A DNA stretch of 64,000 bases, taken from assembly GCA_029553955.1 (NCBI GenBank), contig JAKPJZ010000161.1, forward strand, positions 62,001 to 126,000, in the 5' to 3' direction. The DNA is from Chloroflexota bacterium (lineage in GTDB: Bacteria > Chloroflexota > Anaerolineae > SpSt-313). A program made the translations under genes and the position numbers. Under the pieces are notes generated by a model that did not search any database, was not told the DNA's origin, and saw only the letters and a program-made list of their open reading frames with translations. Shown here in pieces: positions 55,438-63,532 of this stretch (positions are counted from its first letter, which is position 1; each line of letters starts with the position of its first letter).

Positions 55438-55872
55438 TCACACAGGCTCGGGCACGGCCGCTGCCGCTGCGCTGCGCTGTGGCGCTTGTTGGAGCGATTT
55501 CTCCAGCTCGCAGGTGAGCGAATGCGTCTCGAACTCTTTGCGCCACTTCCTGGCCCAGTGCTCGAGGCTGTCGGGGGCGCACGCCTGCTGGCCACACAGC
55601 GCTGCCTCTTGGTCGAGGCGATGGTTGGTCGCCTCGGCATCCAGGTTCTGCAGCTTGGCCTTGAAGCTCGAGTCGTCCTCCATGGGAATGGTCTCTTCGG
55701 CATAGGCCTCGAGGGTCATGAGATGCTTGCGGATGCACATCTCGCCGGCCGGGCTGTAGGGACATGCTTGTGCGGCGGCATGGTCCTGAAGCAGCAGCAG
55801 GTGTTTGATGATCTGCTCGTACTGGTACTTGAGGGCGCCTGGCGCCATCGCTCTGAACTCATTCGGTTTCAT
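55438..55872 (-). CDS. hypothetical protein with paired cysteines
   Basis: A 144-residue soluble, helix-rich protein (MKPNEFRAMAPGALKYQYEQ). Cysteines occur as CPYSPAGEMC near residue 37 and CGQQAC near 95, plus one near 120 (LTCELEK), a pattern that could bind metal or form disulfides. It lacks a signal peptide and ends in a Pro/Ala-rich tail. ATG 55872 follows GGGAGGACCAGC. No family is recognised and the neighbours give no clear link. Confidence 0.6.
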   Translation of the reverse strand: MKPNEFRAMAPGALKYQYEQIIKHLLLLQDHAAAQACPYSPAGEMCIRKHLMTLEAYAEETIPMEDDSSFKAKLQNLDAEATNHRLDQEAALCGQQACAPDSLEHWARKWRKEFETHSLTCELEKSLQQAPQRSAAAAAVPEPV

Positions 55873-55944
55873 GCTGGTCCTCCCATCCCGTGAGGTTCTG
55901 CTCAACAGCCGTGGATAGGTTCCGTGGCGGTCACTGCCCAGCCT

Positions 55945-56181
55945 GTCATTGCGAGTACCCCAGGGTTCGCCGAACCCTGTGCCCAGCACAGAACCTTGGC
56001 CTGTCATCGCGAGGAGGCGGCCGCAGCCGCCGACGAAGCAATCTCCACGTCGGACATTGGAGATTGCTTCGCTGCGCTCGCAATGACAGTGCCCAAGTTT
56101 CTCAACAGCCGCAGCGAAGCAATCCCCAACGTGGCCGTGACGTGCATGGCTGGGGATTGCTTCGCTGCAGCTCGCAATGAC
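55945..56181. repeat. cluster of family F REP-like units
   Basis: A partial unit at 55945-55990 (GTCATTGCGAGTACCCCAGG, shared with 58380-58425), a full unit at 56002-56088 (inner GAAGCAATCTCCACGTCGGA) and a shorter unit at 56107-56181. The 485-base gap 55873-56357 between divergent genes holds these and an unremarkable C-rich stretch, with no gene supported. Confidence 0.8.
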
Positions 56182-56357
56182 AGGTTGAGCAATTGCCCGT
56201 GGCGGCCATGCGCGCAGCGTTATGCTCCGCTGGCCGGCCCTGGCAGGTCACGTTGCCAGACCTGCCCCACCCCCAGCAACCCGCGTGCCAACTGCGGGCG
56301 CCGGCTGTGGCACGGGTTGTGCTGGTGCGGGGCGTGAGAAGCGGACCGAGTGAGGTG

Positions 56358-57299
56358 ATGCGCATGGCTCGAAGACCTGCAGGGCCCCCGCACAAGGGCT
56401 GCGGCGGGTGCGCAGTGCTGTTGGCCGGCTTGCTGGTGGGCGTGGGCCTGGTGGCGGCCAACCTGCTGCCGGGGGCGGGCACCCTGGTGGCGCGTGCCTG
56501 GTCGTTGGCGGCGCCGGGTGGGGCGCGGAGCGGGGCTAGCCGGCTGAGCCGGGCCGAGGTTCAGGCCCTGACGGCTGCCGCCGAGGCGGCCTGGCAGCGC
56601 GGCAACTGGGAGGATGTGGTGGCGAGCGTGACGGCGCTGGCCGAGGCCGGTCTCGCGAGCCGCGCGTACGACGCGCGCCTGTACGAGGCCCATGTCAGCC
56701 TGGGATGGGCGCTGTTGGCCGAAGACAGGCGCGAGGAGGCCGAGGCGCACCTGGTGCGCGCCCTGGAGGTCAGGCCCGACGGGCAGGAGGCGCTGGAAGG
56801 GCTGCGTATGGCGCGGCAGCCGGGGGCGGCTGCGTCGCAGTCCCTGGCGCAGCCCGTGGCGCAGGCGGCGGCGAGCAGCGTGGCCGTCAGCCATGTCGTG
56901 CAGCGCGGCGACACGCTGTTTGCCCTTGCCCGGCGCTTCGGCACGAGCGTCGAGGCGATTATGGCGGCGAACAGCCTCACGGGCAGCACCATACGGGTTG
57001 GTCAGACGCTGGTGATTCCGGCCTGCCCGACGGCGTGCGCGCAGATGGCGCAGGTGACGATGTGCACGCCGACATGTGTGCCCGTATGCCCCTCACCGCC
57101 ACCGCCGACGTGTGTGCCGGTGTGCCCGCCGGTGGTGTGCGTGCCGGTGTGCCCGACACCGGTGCCGACGTGTGTGCCGGTGTGCCCGCCCGTGGTGTGC
57201 GTGCCGGTGTGCCCGCCTGTGGTGTGCGTGCCGGTGTGCCCTCCTGTGGTGTGCGTGCCGGTGTGCCCACCCGTGGTGTGCGTGCCGGTTGATCCATAG
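56358..57299 (+). CDS. anchored TPR-LysM protein with Cys/Pro-rich repeat tail
   Basis: A 313-residue protein. It has a signal-anchor at about 15-40 (GCAVLLAGLLVGVGLVAANLL), a helical region at about 65-150 with TPR-like spacing (LGWALLAEDRREEAEAHLVRALEV), and a LysM domain at about 172-220 (HVVQRGDTLFALARRFGT). The tail of about 80 residues consists of VCVPVCPPV-type units with a nine-residue period and at least 14 cysteines. LysM binds peptidoglycan, so the tail would sit in or beyond the wall. ATG 56358 is preferred, with ATG 56364 also possible. A terminator-like hairpin follows. The tail repeat is nearly perfect at DNA level, so its copy number may vary. Confidence 0.8.
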   Translation: MRMARRPAGPPHKGCGGCAVLLAGLLVGVGLVAANLLPGAGTLVARAWSLAAPGGARSGASRLSRAEVQALTAAAEAAWQRGNWEDVVASVTALAEAGLASRAYDARLYEAHVSLGWALLAEDRREEAEAHLVRALEVRPDGQEALEGLRMARQPGAAASQSLAQPVAQAAASSVAVSHVVQRGDTLFALARRFGTSVEAIMAANSLTGSTIRVGQTLVIPACPTACAQMAQVTMCTPTCVPVCPSPPPPTCVPVCPPVVCVPVCPTPVPTCVPVCPPVVCVPVCPPVVCVPVCPPVVCVPVCPPVVCVPVDP

Positions 57300-57331
57300 C
57301 CGGGTGCCGGCGAGCGCCAGACGGTTGTGAG

Positions 57332-57369
57332 GCTCATAGTGCGCACGCCCGTGCGCACTATGAGCTTTT
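57332..57369 (+). terminator. intrinsic terminator after the LysM gene
   Basis: GCTCATAGTGCGCACG and its exact complement flank a 2-base loop and are followed by TTTT at 57366-57369. It lies 33 bases after the stop. Confidence 0.75.
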
Positions 57370-57403
57370 CCCATGCTGCCCACGCAGAGCACCGGCGGCA
57401 ATG

Positions 57404-57508
57404 GGTTCGTAGTTGGCGCTTGAGCGCCTTGACCCCTGCGGATTGGCGCTGCATCCGCACCTGGCGCCATGCTGAAGGGTCAAGGCGCTCAAGCGCCAAC
57501 TACGAACC
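57404..57508. repeat. family B inverted-repeat element, 105 bp
   Basis: The ends are GGTTCGTAGTTGGCGCTTGA and its complement, near-identical to 4858-4961. It lies between the convergent LysM and encapsulin genes, nine bases from the encapsulin stop. Confidence 0.85.
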
Positions 57509-57517
57509 TGAGCAACA

Positions 57518-58363
57518 CTATACCTGGCCCAGGGTGCAGACGGCGCCGGGGCGCTTGATGCGCAGGCTGGCGATTTCGAGCACGCGCAGGTTGTGCTCCA
57601 TGGCCTCTGTCTCGAGGAAGGCGGTCACGATATCCTGGGCCACGGCCAGGTCCATGTTCTCGGTGCCCGGCGCGACGACGACGGCGACGCCTGGCGGCAG
57701 GGTAGGGCTCATGTAGACCTCGCCGCCCACGAGGCGGCGCACCTGGTCGATCTCGAGGACGCCGGTATTGTCGAAGACGCGGTTGAGTCGAACAAAGAGC
57801 GGCGGCGGCACGACGACGGTGAAGGGTTCGCGCATGCTGTGCCCCACCAGCTCGGTCACGGCGCTGAGGATAGCCGCAAAGGGGCCGCCGGGCTGGTCCC
57901 AATGGCCCAAGGGCACGCGCAGGCGGTCGGCAAAGTTGAGAAAGCCCACCTGCTGCTGTTCGTCATTGCCGTTAAGGATGGTGCGGTCCTCGAGGGTGGC
58001 CACGTGGGTGGCGGCGATGGCGGCCGCGGTCGTATCCAGCGGCATGCCCAGGCGGCGCGAGGTTTCGAGGTCGCGCCAACTGAGCCGAAAGTCGCGGTAC
58101 AGGATGGGCAGGGGCACACAGCGCCGGCTCTCGGGGAAGAGGATGTCCTCGCCCTCGGCGCCGAAGGCGCTGATGCGCGCGGCCTGGGTGGCCAGGTAGC
58201 GATCGGCGTTCAGGTGTTGCACGCCGGCGCCCAGCGGCCCAAAGATGGTCAGGAAGCGCCGGGCGACCAGGGTCCGGCGCGCCACCTGGACCACGGCCTG
58301 GTCGAGAGCCTGCCACTCTTCGGCGGTGAGCGGCGCCTGGGATCGCAACAAGTAGTCACTCAT
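57518..58363 (-). CDS. encapsulin nanocompartment shell protein (family 1, linocin-M18-like)
   Basis: A 281-residue HK97-fold shell protein. The N-terminal arm SDYLLRSQAPLTAEEWQALDQAVVQVARRTLVARRFL contains the helix that binds cargo targeting peptides. GPLGAGVQHLN, then LYRDFRLSWRDLETSRRLG (about 95-115) and ATHVATLEDRTILNG (about 140-154) match the linocin M18/encapsulin pattern, as does the E-loop-rich C-terminal half (SPTLPPGVAVVVAPGTENMDL). ATG 58363 (MSDYLL) follows GGGGAGATACGCT. The ferritin-like cargo gene is directly upstream on the same strand, which supports the call strongly. The shell would self-assemble in the cytoplasm around the cargo. Confidence 0.88.
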   Translation of the reverse strand: MSDYLLRSQAPLTAEEWQALDQAVVQVARRTLVARRFLTIFGPLGAGVQHLNADRYLATQAARISAFGAEGEDILFPESRRCVPLPILYRDFRLSWRDLETSRRLGMPLDTTAAAIAATHVATLEDRTILNGNDEQQQVGFLNFADRLRVPLGHWDQPGGPFAAILSAVTELVGHSMREPFTVVVPPPLFVRLNRVFDNTGVLEIDQVRRLVGGEVYMSPTLPPGVAVVVAPGTENMDLAVAQDIVTAFLETEAMEHNLRVLEIASLRIKRPGAVCTLGQV

Positions 58364-58379
58364 AGCGTATCTCCCCACT

Positions 58380-58540
58380 GTCACTGCGAGTACGCCAGGG
58401 TTCCCGGAACCCTGTGCAAGGCGCATGACACCGTGCTGTAGCCGCGGCATCGTGCCGCGTAGTAGAGTCCGCGGCAACATGCCGCGCCTACGGTCCGGCG
58501 GTCAATGTCATCAACAGCGCAGCGAAGCCATGACAGAGTG
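58380..58540. repeat. palindromic repeats between cargo and shell genes
   Basis: 58380-58425 shares TGCGAGTACGCCAGGGTTC and its pairing half with 55945-55990. It is followed by CCGCGGCATCGTGCCGCG and CCGCGGCAACATGCCGCG. In the 193-base gap these would form stable RNA hairpins that could set the shell-to-cargo ratio. Confidence 0.65.
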
Positions 58541-58556
58541 TAAGGGCACATGGGGC

Positions 58557-58934
58557 CTACGGCTTGCCCATGAGGCTGCCCACGGTCAATTGCCCTCTGG
58601 GCCATGTAGCTCTCGGGGTTTCGCCGGCAGCCGTGGGCTCGACCTCACCTTCACTCAGGATTTGGGCGATGTTGCCGGGTGCGGTTTGTAGTTCCTGGGC
58701 CTGGGTGGGGTCGAGTAGGGCCAGGAGCTGGATGAACTCGGCGATGTGCTCCTTCTCTTCGTCGCGGATGTGCGCCAAGACGGCTTTGGCCCGCTCGTCG
58801 TCAGTGGCGTCGATGTGCGCCTGGTAGAGGTTGGTGGCGTCGATCTCCGACGCAATGTCGAGGCGGATGGCGCGTGCCAACTCGGAGGCGCTCATCTTGC
58901 GGGGCACCAGTGTGATGAAGGGGTCGGTGCTCAT
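58557..58934 (-). CDS. encapsulated ferritin-like protein (EncFtn) with cargo-targeting tail
   Basis: A 125-residue two-helix ferritin-like protein. Glu30 (in IASEIDATNLY), Glu60 and His63 (in RDEEKEH) have the spacing of the Rhodospirillum rubrum EncFtn ferroxidase residues 32, 62 and 65, and Tyr37 fits Tyr39 there. A flexible linker follows from about residue 85. The C-terminus LTVGSLMGKP (about 116-125) matches the known encapsulin targeting peptide LTVGSL. It oxidises Fe(II) and delivers mineral to the shell encoded downstream. Its ATG overlaps the FtsH stop (ATGA), so it is translationally coupled to the protease gene. Confidence 0.92.
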   Translation of the reverse strand: MSTDPFITLVPRKMSASELARAIRLDIASEIDATNLYQAHIDATDDERAKAVLAHIRDEEKEHIAEFIQLLALLDPTQAQELQTAPGNIAQILSEGEVEPTAAGETPRATWPRGQLTVGSLMGKP

Positions 58935-60829
58935 GTGGAGGCTTCTCCTTTCGCGTGTGCGATCTGCATGATCTCGTCGCCGCTGAGCTCTTCCTTCTCG
59001 GCCAAGGCGGCGGCCAGCGCATCGAGGGTGTGCCGCTGTTGCACGAGGAGGCTACGGGCACGCTCGAGGGCCTGGTTGAGCAGCCGCTGCACCTCCATGT
59101 CGATGGCGCTCGCCGTCTGCTCGCTGTAGGGTCGCGCGCGGCCCAGGTCTTCGCCCAGGAAGACGGTCCCCCCTTCGCTGTCAAAGCTCACCGGGCCCAG
59201 GCTCTGGCCCATGCCCCAGGTGGAGACCATACGGTGGGCGATGGTGGTGGCTTCGCGCAGGTCGGCCTCGGCGCCGGAGGTGCGGGTGTCAAAGATGTAC
59301 ATCTCGCTGGCGCGGCCGGCCAGGAGGACGGCCAGCCGGTCCTGCATATAGTCCTGCTGGTAGATGTGCGCCTCGCCCTCGGGCAATTGCTGGGTGACGC
59401 CCATGGCGCGCCCGCGGGGGATGATGGTGACCTTGTGGATGGGGTCGGCCTTGGGCAGGCTGATGGCCGCCAGGGTGTGGCCGGCCTCGTGATAGGCCAG
59501 GATGCGCTTCTCTTCCTCGCCGATGGCTACGCCTTCGCGCTTGAGGCCCATGAGCACCTTGTCGCGGGCGTCTTCTATGTCGGCCTGTTCGATCACGGTT
59601 TTGCCCTCGCGGGCTGCATTCAGCGCCGCTTCGTTGAGCAGGTTCTCCAGGTCGGCGCCCGAGAAGCCCGGCGTGCCGCGGGCGACCTGGCCCAGGTCCA
59701 CGTCGGGGCCCAGCGGCTTGTTGCGGGCATGCACCTCCAGGATGGCCTGGCGCCCGCTGGTGGAGGGCAGGTCGACGGTAACGTGGCGGTCGAAGCGTCC
59801 GGGGCGCAACAGGGCCGGGTCGAGGATGTCGGGGCGGTTGGTGGCGGCGAGGACGATGACGCCCTCGTTCGACTCAAAGCCGTCCATCTCGCTCAGGAGC
59901 TGGTTGAGCGTCTGCTCGCGCTCGTCGTGGCCGCCGCCGATGCCTGCGCCGCGCAGCCGGCCGATGGAGTCGAGCTCGTCGACAAAGATGATGCTGGGGC
60001 GGGTGCGCTTGGCCTCGTTGAAGAGGTCACGCACCCGGCTGGCGCCCACGCCCACAAACATCTCCATGAAATCGGAGCCGGTGATGCTGTAAAAGGGCAC
60101 GCCGGCCTCGCCGGCTACGGCGCGCGCCAGGAGCGTCTTGCCGGTGCCCGGCGGCCCGACGAGGAGGATGCCCTTGGGCATGGAGGCGCCCACGCGGCGG
60201 AACTTGCCCGGGTTGCGCAGGAACTCGATGACCTCGCGCAGCTCGTTCTTGGCGCCGTCGGCACCGGCGACGTCGTCAAAGGTGACGGCCGACGATGACT
60301 CCTTATGATACACCTTCGCGCCGCTGCGGCCAAACTCGTTCAGCGTGGGTCCTTGGCCGCGCATGCTGCGCATGAAGGCAAAGCCGATGGCCAGCAGCAG
60401 GAGGAGCGGCACCAGGGTCAGCAGGATCGAGCCGATGCTTGACGAGCTGGAGGCCGACACGGCTTCGATCTGCACGTTGCGCTGCGCCAGCAGGTTGAAC
60501 AGCTCGGGGTCGCCAAAGGGCGGCCGCATGGTGACGAAGGAGCTGTATTCGACGGGGTTGCCCTGGCTGCTCGTCGTCTTGGCCGGGCTCTGCAGCTCGC
60601 CCTGGATCTGGTCGCCCTGAGCGACGATGCTGGTGACGTTGCCGGCCAGGAGCTGGCTACGGAACTCGGAGTAGCGTATCTGGGTGGCGCTGGGGTTCAG
60701 GCTGCCTGCGCTGGTGGCACAGCCGTAGACCATGAGTGCGAGGACGATCGGCACCACGAGCCAGGCGATGAGCGTCGACCACTGCATGCCGCCCCCGGGC
60801 CCTGACCTGTTGTTCTGTCTTCCTGCCAT
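58931..60829 (-). CDS. ftsH: ATP-dependent zinc metalloprotease FtsH
   Basis: A 632-residue membrane AAA protease. It has helices at about 18-36 and 133-153 with the extracytoplasmic domain between, Walker A GPPGTGKT at 225-232, Walker B IIFVDELD at 280-287, and the second region of homology [18 protein letters not shown] near 331-348. Zinc-binding HEAGH is at 447-451, with the third ligand Asp in the later ARAS-type segment ([12 protein letters not shown]). It degrades membrane and short-lived cytoplasmic proteins. It sits between a site-2 protease gene 69 bases upstream and EncFtn, whose start overlaps its stop. That is an unusual operon position. Confidence 0.96.
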   Translation of the reverse strand: MAGRQNNRSGPGGGMQWSTLIAWLVVPIVLALMVYGCATSAGSLNPSATQIRYSEFRSQLLAGNVTSIVAQGDQIQGELQSPAKTTSSQGNPVEYSSFVTMRPPFGDPELFNLLAQRNVQIEAVSASSSSSIGSILLTLVPLLLLLAIGFAFMRSMRGQGPTLNEFGRSGAKVYHKESSSAVTFDDVAGADGAKNELREVIEFLRNPGKFRRVGASMPKGILLVGPPGTGKTLLARAVAGEAGVPFYSITGSDFMEMFVGVGASRVRDLFNEAKRTRPSIIFVDELDSIGRLRGAGIGGGHDEREQTLNQLLSEMDGFESNEGVIVLAATNRPDILDPALLRPGRFDRHVTVDLPSTSGRQAILEVHARNKPLGPDVDLGQVARGTPGFSGADLENLLNEAALNAAREGKTVIEQADIEDARDKVLMGLKREGVAIGEEEKRILAYHEAGHTLAAISLPKADPIHKVTIIPRGRAMGVTQQLPEGEAHIYQQDYMQDRLAVLLAGRASEMYIFDTRTSGAEADLREATTIAHRMVSTWGMGQSLGPVSFDSEGGTVFLGEDLGRARPYSEQTASAIDMEVQRLLNQALERARSLLVQQRHTLDALAAALAEKEELSGDEIMQIAHAKGEAST

Positions 60830-60898
60830 CCTGTCCCCTGTCGAGAGTCAACTCGCGAGCCGTGCTCGCGAGTTGGGGTAGCAACATATGTGCCAGGC

Positions 60899-62059
60899 TT
60901 AGTGTCTCTCGCCGTTGGGCGGCCCCCCTGTCAGATCCTGCTTGCCGGTGTCGGACTGGGTGTGCAGGTAGCCGATGACGTCGCGGCGGCGCAGGAGGCC
61001 GGCCAGGTGGTGGGGGGCATCGATCACCGGCAGTTGCTCGTAGCCGCCCCGGCCCAGCTCGCTGATGGCTTTGGCGAGGTCGTCGGTGGGGCCGATGGTG
61101 CGCAGGCGCTCGTAGGGCGTCATGGCCTGGGCCACCGTCGTCGTGGTGCGCCCCTCACGCGGCACCTGGCGGATGTCGTGCAGGCAGATGAGCCCCACCA
61201 GCTCGCCATCGCGCGTCACCGGGTAGGCGTGCTGCCGGCCCGAGAGGATGTGTTGATCGATCACCTGCTCGATGGTGAGGCCCTCGGGGATGCGGTCGAT
61301 ATCGGTGGTCATGAGGCGCCGCACCTGGACCCCTTCGAGGGTCTGCCGGACGATCAGCTCGCGGTAGCTGGCGACGGCGGCGTTGTTGAGGAACCAGCCG
61401 ATAAAGGCCAGCCAGATGCCGGCGATAAAGTTGCCGCTGAAGAGGAGGGCAATGCCCACAAAGATCAGCAGGAAGGCGAAGCCCTGCCCCACGAGCGAGG
61501 CGATGCGCGTCGAGCGGCGCAGGTCGCCACTGGCCCCCCAGAGGATGGCGCGCAGCACGCGGCCGCCGTCGAGTGGGAAGCCGGGGAGCAGGTTGAAGGC
61601 GCCCAGGGCGATGTTGATGATGCCCATGTACTGGGCCACCGCGGCGGCGGCGCCCGAAGCCGGGCGGATGGCCAGGAAGGCGCCATAGAAGATGCCGCCC
61701 AGCACCAGGCTTGTCGCCGGGCCCACAACCGCCATGCGGAACTCGTCACCCGCGGTGCGCGGCTCCTCTTCGATCTGCGAGACGCCGCCGAAGACAAAGA
61801 GCGTAATGCTATCGACCGGCAGACCCTGCCTGCTCGCGACCAGCGAGTGGGCCAACTCGTGGCCTAGCACCGAAGCGAACAGGAGCAGGCTCGAGATCAC
61901 CCCGAGGCCCCAGTAGACTGCGGTAGACAGACCTGGGAACACGATGGGGTAGTAGCCGACAGCCAGCGAGACTGTGATCAGGATGAAGATGATCGACCAG
62001 GTCCAGTCGACGCGGATGCGGATGCCTGCGATCCTGCCGATTGTCCAAGCGCGCACCAT
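60899..62059 (-). CDS. site-2 protease (M50 family) with two CBS domains
   Basis: A 386-residue intramembrane metalloprotease of the SpoIVFB/Rip3 group. LGHELAHSLVA gives HExxH with His67, Glu68 and His71. NLLPGFPLDGGRVLRAI supplies the third zinc ligand Asp at about 164. Six helices cover about 20-250. The C-terminus has two CBS motifs (VRRLMTTDIDRIPEGLTIEQ and VAQAMTPYERLRTIGPTDDL). ATG 62059 (MVRAWTIG) follows AGGAGACT. The CBS pair probably senses nucleotide state and gates cleavage of a membrane substrate. It is 69 bases upstream of ftsH, so the two membrane proteases are likely co-transcribed. Confidence 0.93.
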   Translation of the reverse strand: MVRAWTIGRIAGIRIRVDWTWSIIFILITVSLAVGYYPIVFPGLSTAVYWGLGVISSLLLFASVLGHELAHSLVASRQGLPVDSITLFVFGGVSQIEEEPRTAGDEFRMAVVGPATSLVLGGIFYGAFLAIRPASGAAAAVAQYMGIINIALGAFNLLPGFPLDGGRVLRAILWGASGDLRRSTRIASLVGQGFAFLLIFVGIALLFSGNFIAGIWLAFIGWFLNNAAVASYRELIVRQTLEGVQVRRLMTTDIDRIPEGLTIEQVIDQHILSGRQHAYPVTRDGELVGLICLHDIRQVPREGRTTTTVAQAMTPYERLRTIGPTDDLAKAISELGRGGYEQLPVIDAPHHLAGLLRRRDVIGYLHTQSDTGKQDLTGGPPNGERH

Positions 62060-62081
62060 AGTCTCCTGGTGTACAAAGTCG

Positions 62082-62504
62082 CTATGGCCGGCGAGGGTGG
62101 CCGGCCATCGAGGGGCTCTGGGCTCCGAGCGGAGGCACGACCTCACCCTCGGGGGTCGTCTCCACGCGCACGGTGAGATGGCGATAGTCGGTGACGATCG
62201 CCGGCTCGCCCGCACGGCCGGGATAGTGCGAGGCGTCGAGGACAATGTCTTGCTCGGTGACCTCGAGCCCGTTCTCGAGCATGACGATGATAGCCTGGGC
62301 GCCCAGCCCGGCGGCGAGGTCGCGGTCGTCGAGCTGCTGTACCCGGCCGCCCAGCGCCTGGCGCAACGAGGGCCGTGCCTTGACCCGCACCTGCCACGAT
62401 TTGACCCCGTCGTCCTTGGTCACGGTAAAAGTCGCCAGGTCATGGTCCTTGCCCGTCAGCGGTTCATAACCATCAAAGGTGATGTCGTACACGTGCCACG
62501 CCAC
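62082..62504 (-). CDS. hypothetical protein, 140 residues
   Basis: A soluble protein beginning VAWHVYDITFDGYEPLTGKD. It has a beta-rich first half (ATFTVTKDDGVKSWQVRVKA), a helical centre and a strand TVRVETTPEGEVV near the end. There is no membrane segment or familiar motif. The GTG start at 62504 follows TCTGGAGGGAATGCC. The longer upstream frame runs through a palindromic repeat. The stop is 22 bases before the site-2 protease start, so it is probably the first gene of the site-2 protease/FtsH/encapsulin operon. No function assigned. Confidence 0.6.
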   Translation of the reverse strand: MAWHVYDITFDGYEPLTGKDHDLATFTVTKDDGVKSWQVRVKARPSLRQALGGRVQQLDDRDLAAGLGAQAIIVMLENGLEVTEQDIVLDASHYPGRAGEPAIVTDYRHLTVRVETTPEGEVVPPLGAQSPSMAGHPRRP

Positions 62505-62528
62505 GGCATTCCCTCCAGAGTGCTGTCT

Positions 62529-62620
62529 GAGGTGGTTTTGGTGGGCCAACTGGCCCACCAAAACCACCTCCTGGTTCAGAGCCGGACCCATGGGTGAGTC
62601 CCCTGTCCAACAGGTTGTTA
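62529..62620. repeat. 42-bp palindrome plus flank ending in the NYN RNase stop codon
   Basis: GAGGTGGTTTTGGTGGGCCA, two bases and its exact complement at 62529-62570. The flank read on the minus strand starts TAACAACCTGTTGGACAGGG, where TAA is the RNase stop codon. This matches the ends of the elements at 41715-41962 and 53886-54089. Confidence 0.8.
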
Positions 62621-63064
62621 GCGGCCTGCCGCGCTGCGCCTTTGCTCCTGCCGGCTCTCGACCTGGGCCGGACGGTAGATGATGAAGCGGCCGTCGATAA
62701 TCATGTAGGGTATGCGCCGGTGCTCGATCCACGGCCAGTGGCGATGGTACTGCCTGAAGGTGTCGTTGGAGACGACCTCGGCGTTGAGTTGGTCGGCCGT
62801 CTGCAGCACGAAATAGTCGGCTGGCGTATCGGCCGGCGCCTGGCGGACGGCCTGCTCGCGGATAAGCTTTTCAAGCTCCCGCGGCCGGTCGATGTGATGG
62901 CGCAATGCGGCGTCGACGATGACAATGACCTGGTCGTACTGCCTGCGCAGCGCAGCGATGGCCAGGTGCAGGTTCTCGATCTTGGGCTTGCCGCCGGCCG
63001 TCTGCTCTTCGTAGGCGACGTTGGAGCCGTCGAGCACGACCGACCACTGGTGCCGTTCGCTCAT
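62618..63064 (-). CDS. Zc3h12a-like (NYN/PIN-fold) ribonuclease
   Basis: A 148-residue PIN-like nuclease. VVLDGSNVAYEE near residue 8-19 has the first acidic residue, VIVIVDAALRHHID near 45 the second, and ADYFVLQTADQLNAEVVSND near 85 the DxxxxxD/SND acidic end of the metal site. HRRIPYMIIDGRFIIY closes the fold. This is the pattern of the Zc3h12a/MCPIP-type RNase domain found alone in bacteria. ATG 63064 (MSERHQW) is chosen, with only a weak ribosome site. It is probably a cytoplasmic endoribonuclease with unknown targets. The stop codon is part of a palindromic element. Confidence 0.8.
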   Translation of the reverse strand: MSERHQWSVVLDGSNVAYEEQTAGGKPKIENLHLAIAALRRQYDQVIVIVDAALRHHIDRPRELEKLIREQAVRQAPADTPADYFVLQTADQLNAEVVSNDTFRQYHRHWPWIEHRRIPYMIIDGRFIIYRPAQVESRQEQRRSAAGR

Positions 63065-63101
63065 AGATACTCTGTCGTACTCCAAGCCTGCCGACGGGGC
63101 C

Positions 63102-63498
63102 GGCCACGAATGACACGAATTGCCACGAATGGAGCACCTTCGTGGCAACTCGTGCAATTCGCGGCCTCATACCCCGTCCAGATGCGTCGAGGTCGATTGT
63201 ACGCTACGGGGGCACGCATCCCGGACGCACCCGCGTAACGCAGGAGTCACTGCTCAGCCTGTCATTGCGAGCCACAGCGAAGCGTTCCCCAGCCATACGC
63301 GTCACGGCCACGTTGGCGATTGCTTCGCTGTGGCTGTTGAGAAACTTGCTTGTCATTGCGAGCCGCAGCGAAGCAATCTCCAATGTCCGACGTGGAGATT
63401 GCTTCGTCGGCGGCTGCGGCCGCCTCCTCGCAATGACAATCGCAGTTTCTGTGCTTGCACATGCCGCGCGGCGGCATGGGATACTCGCAATGACAGGC
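63102..63498. repeat. family D and family F repeats in a 468-base gap
   Basis: GCCACGAATGACACGAATT and partial inversions lie at 63102-63165 (family D, compare 6291-6364). REP-like units lie at 63259-63335 and 63352-63438 (GTCATTGCGAGCCGCAGCG), with a half unit near 63468-63498. No gene is supported in 63065-63532. Confidence 0.8.
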
Positions 63499-63532
63499 TG
63501 AGCAGTTGCACGCAGGATCTGATGGGAAGCAT

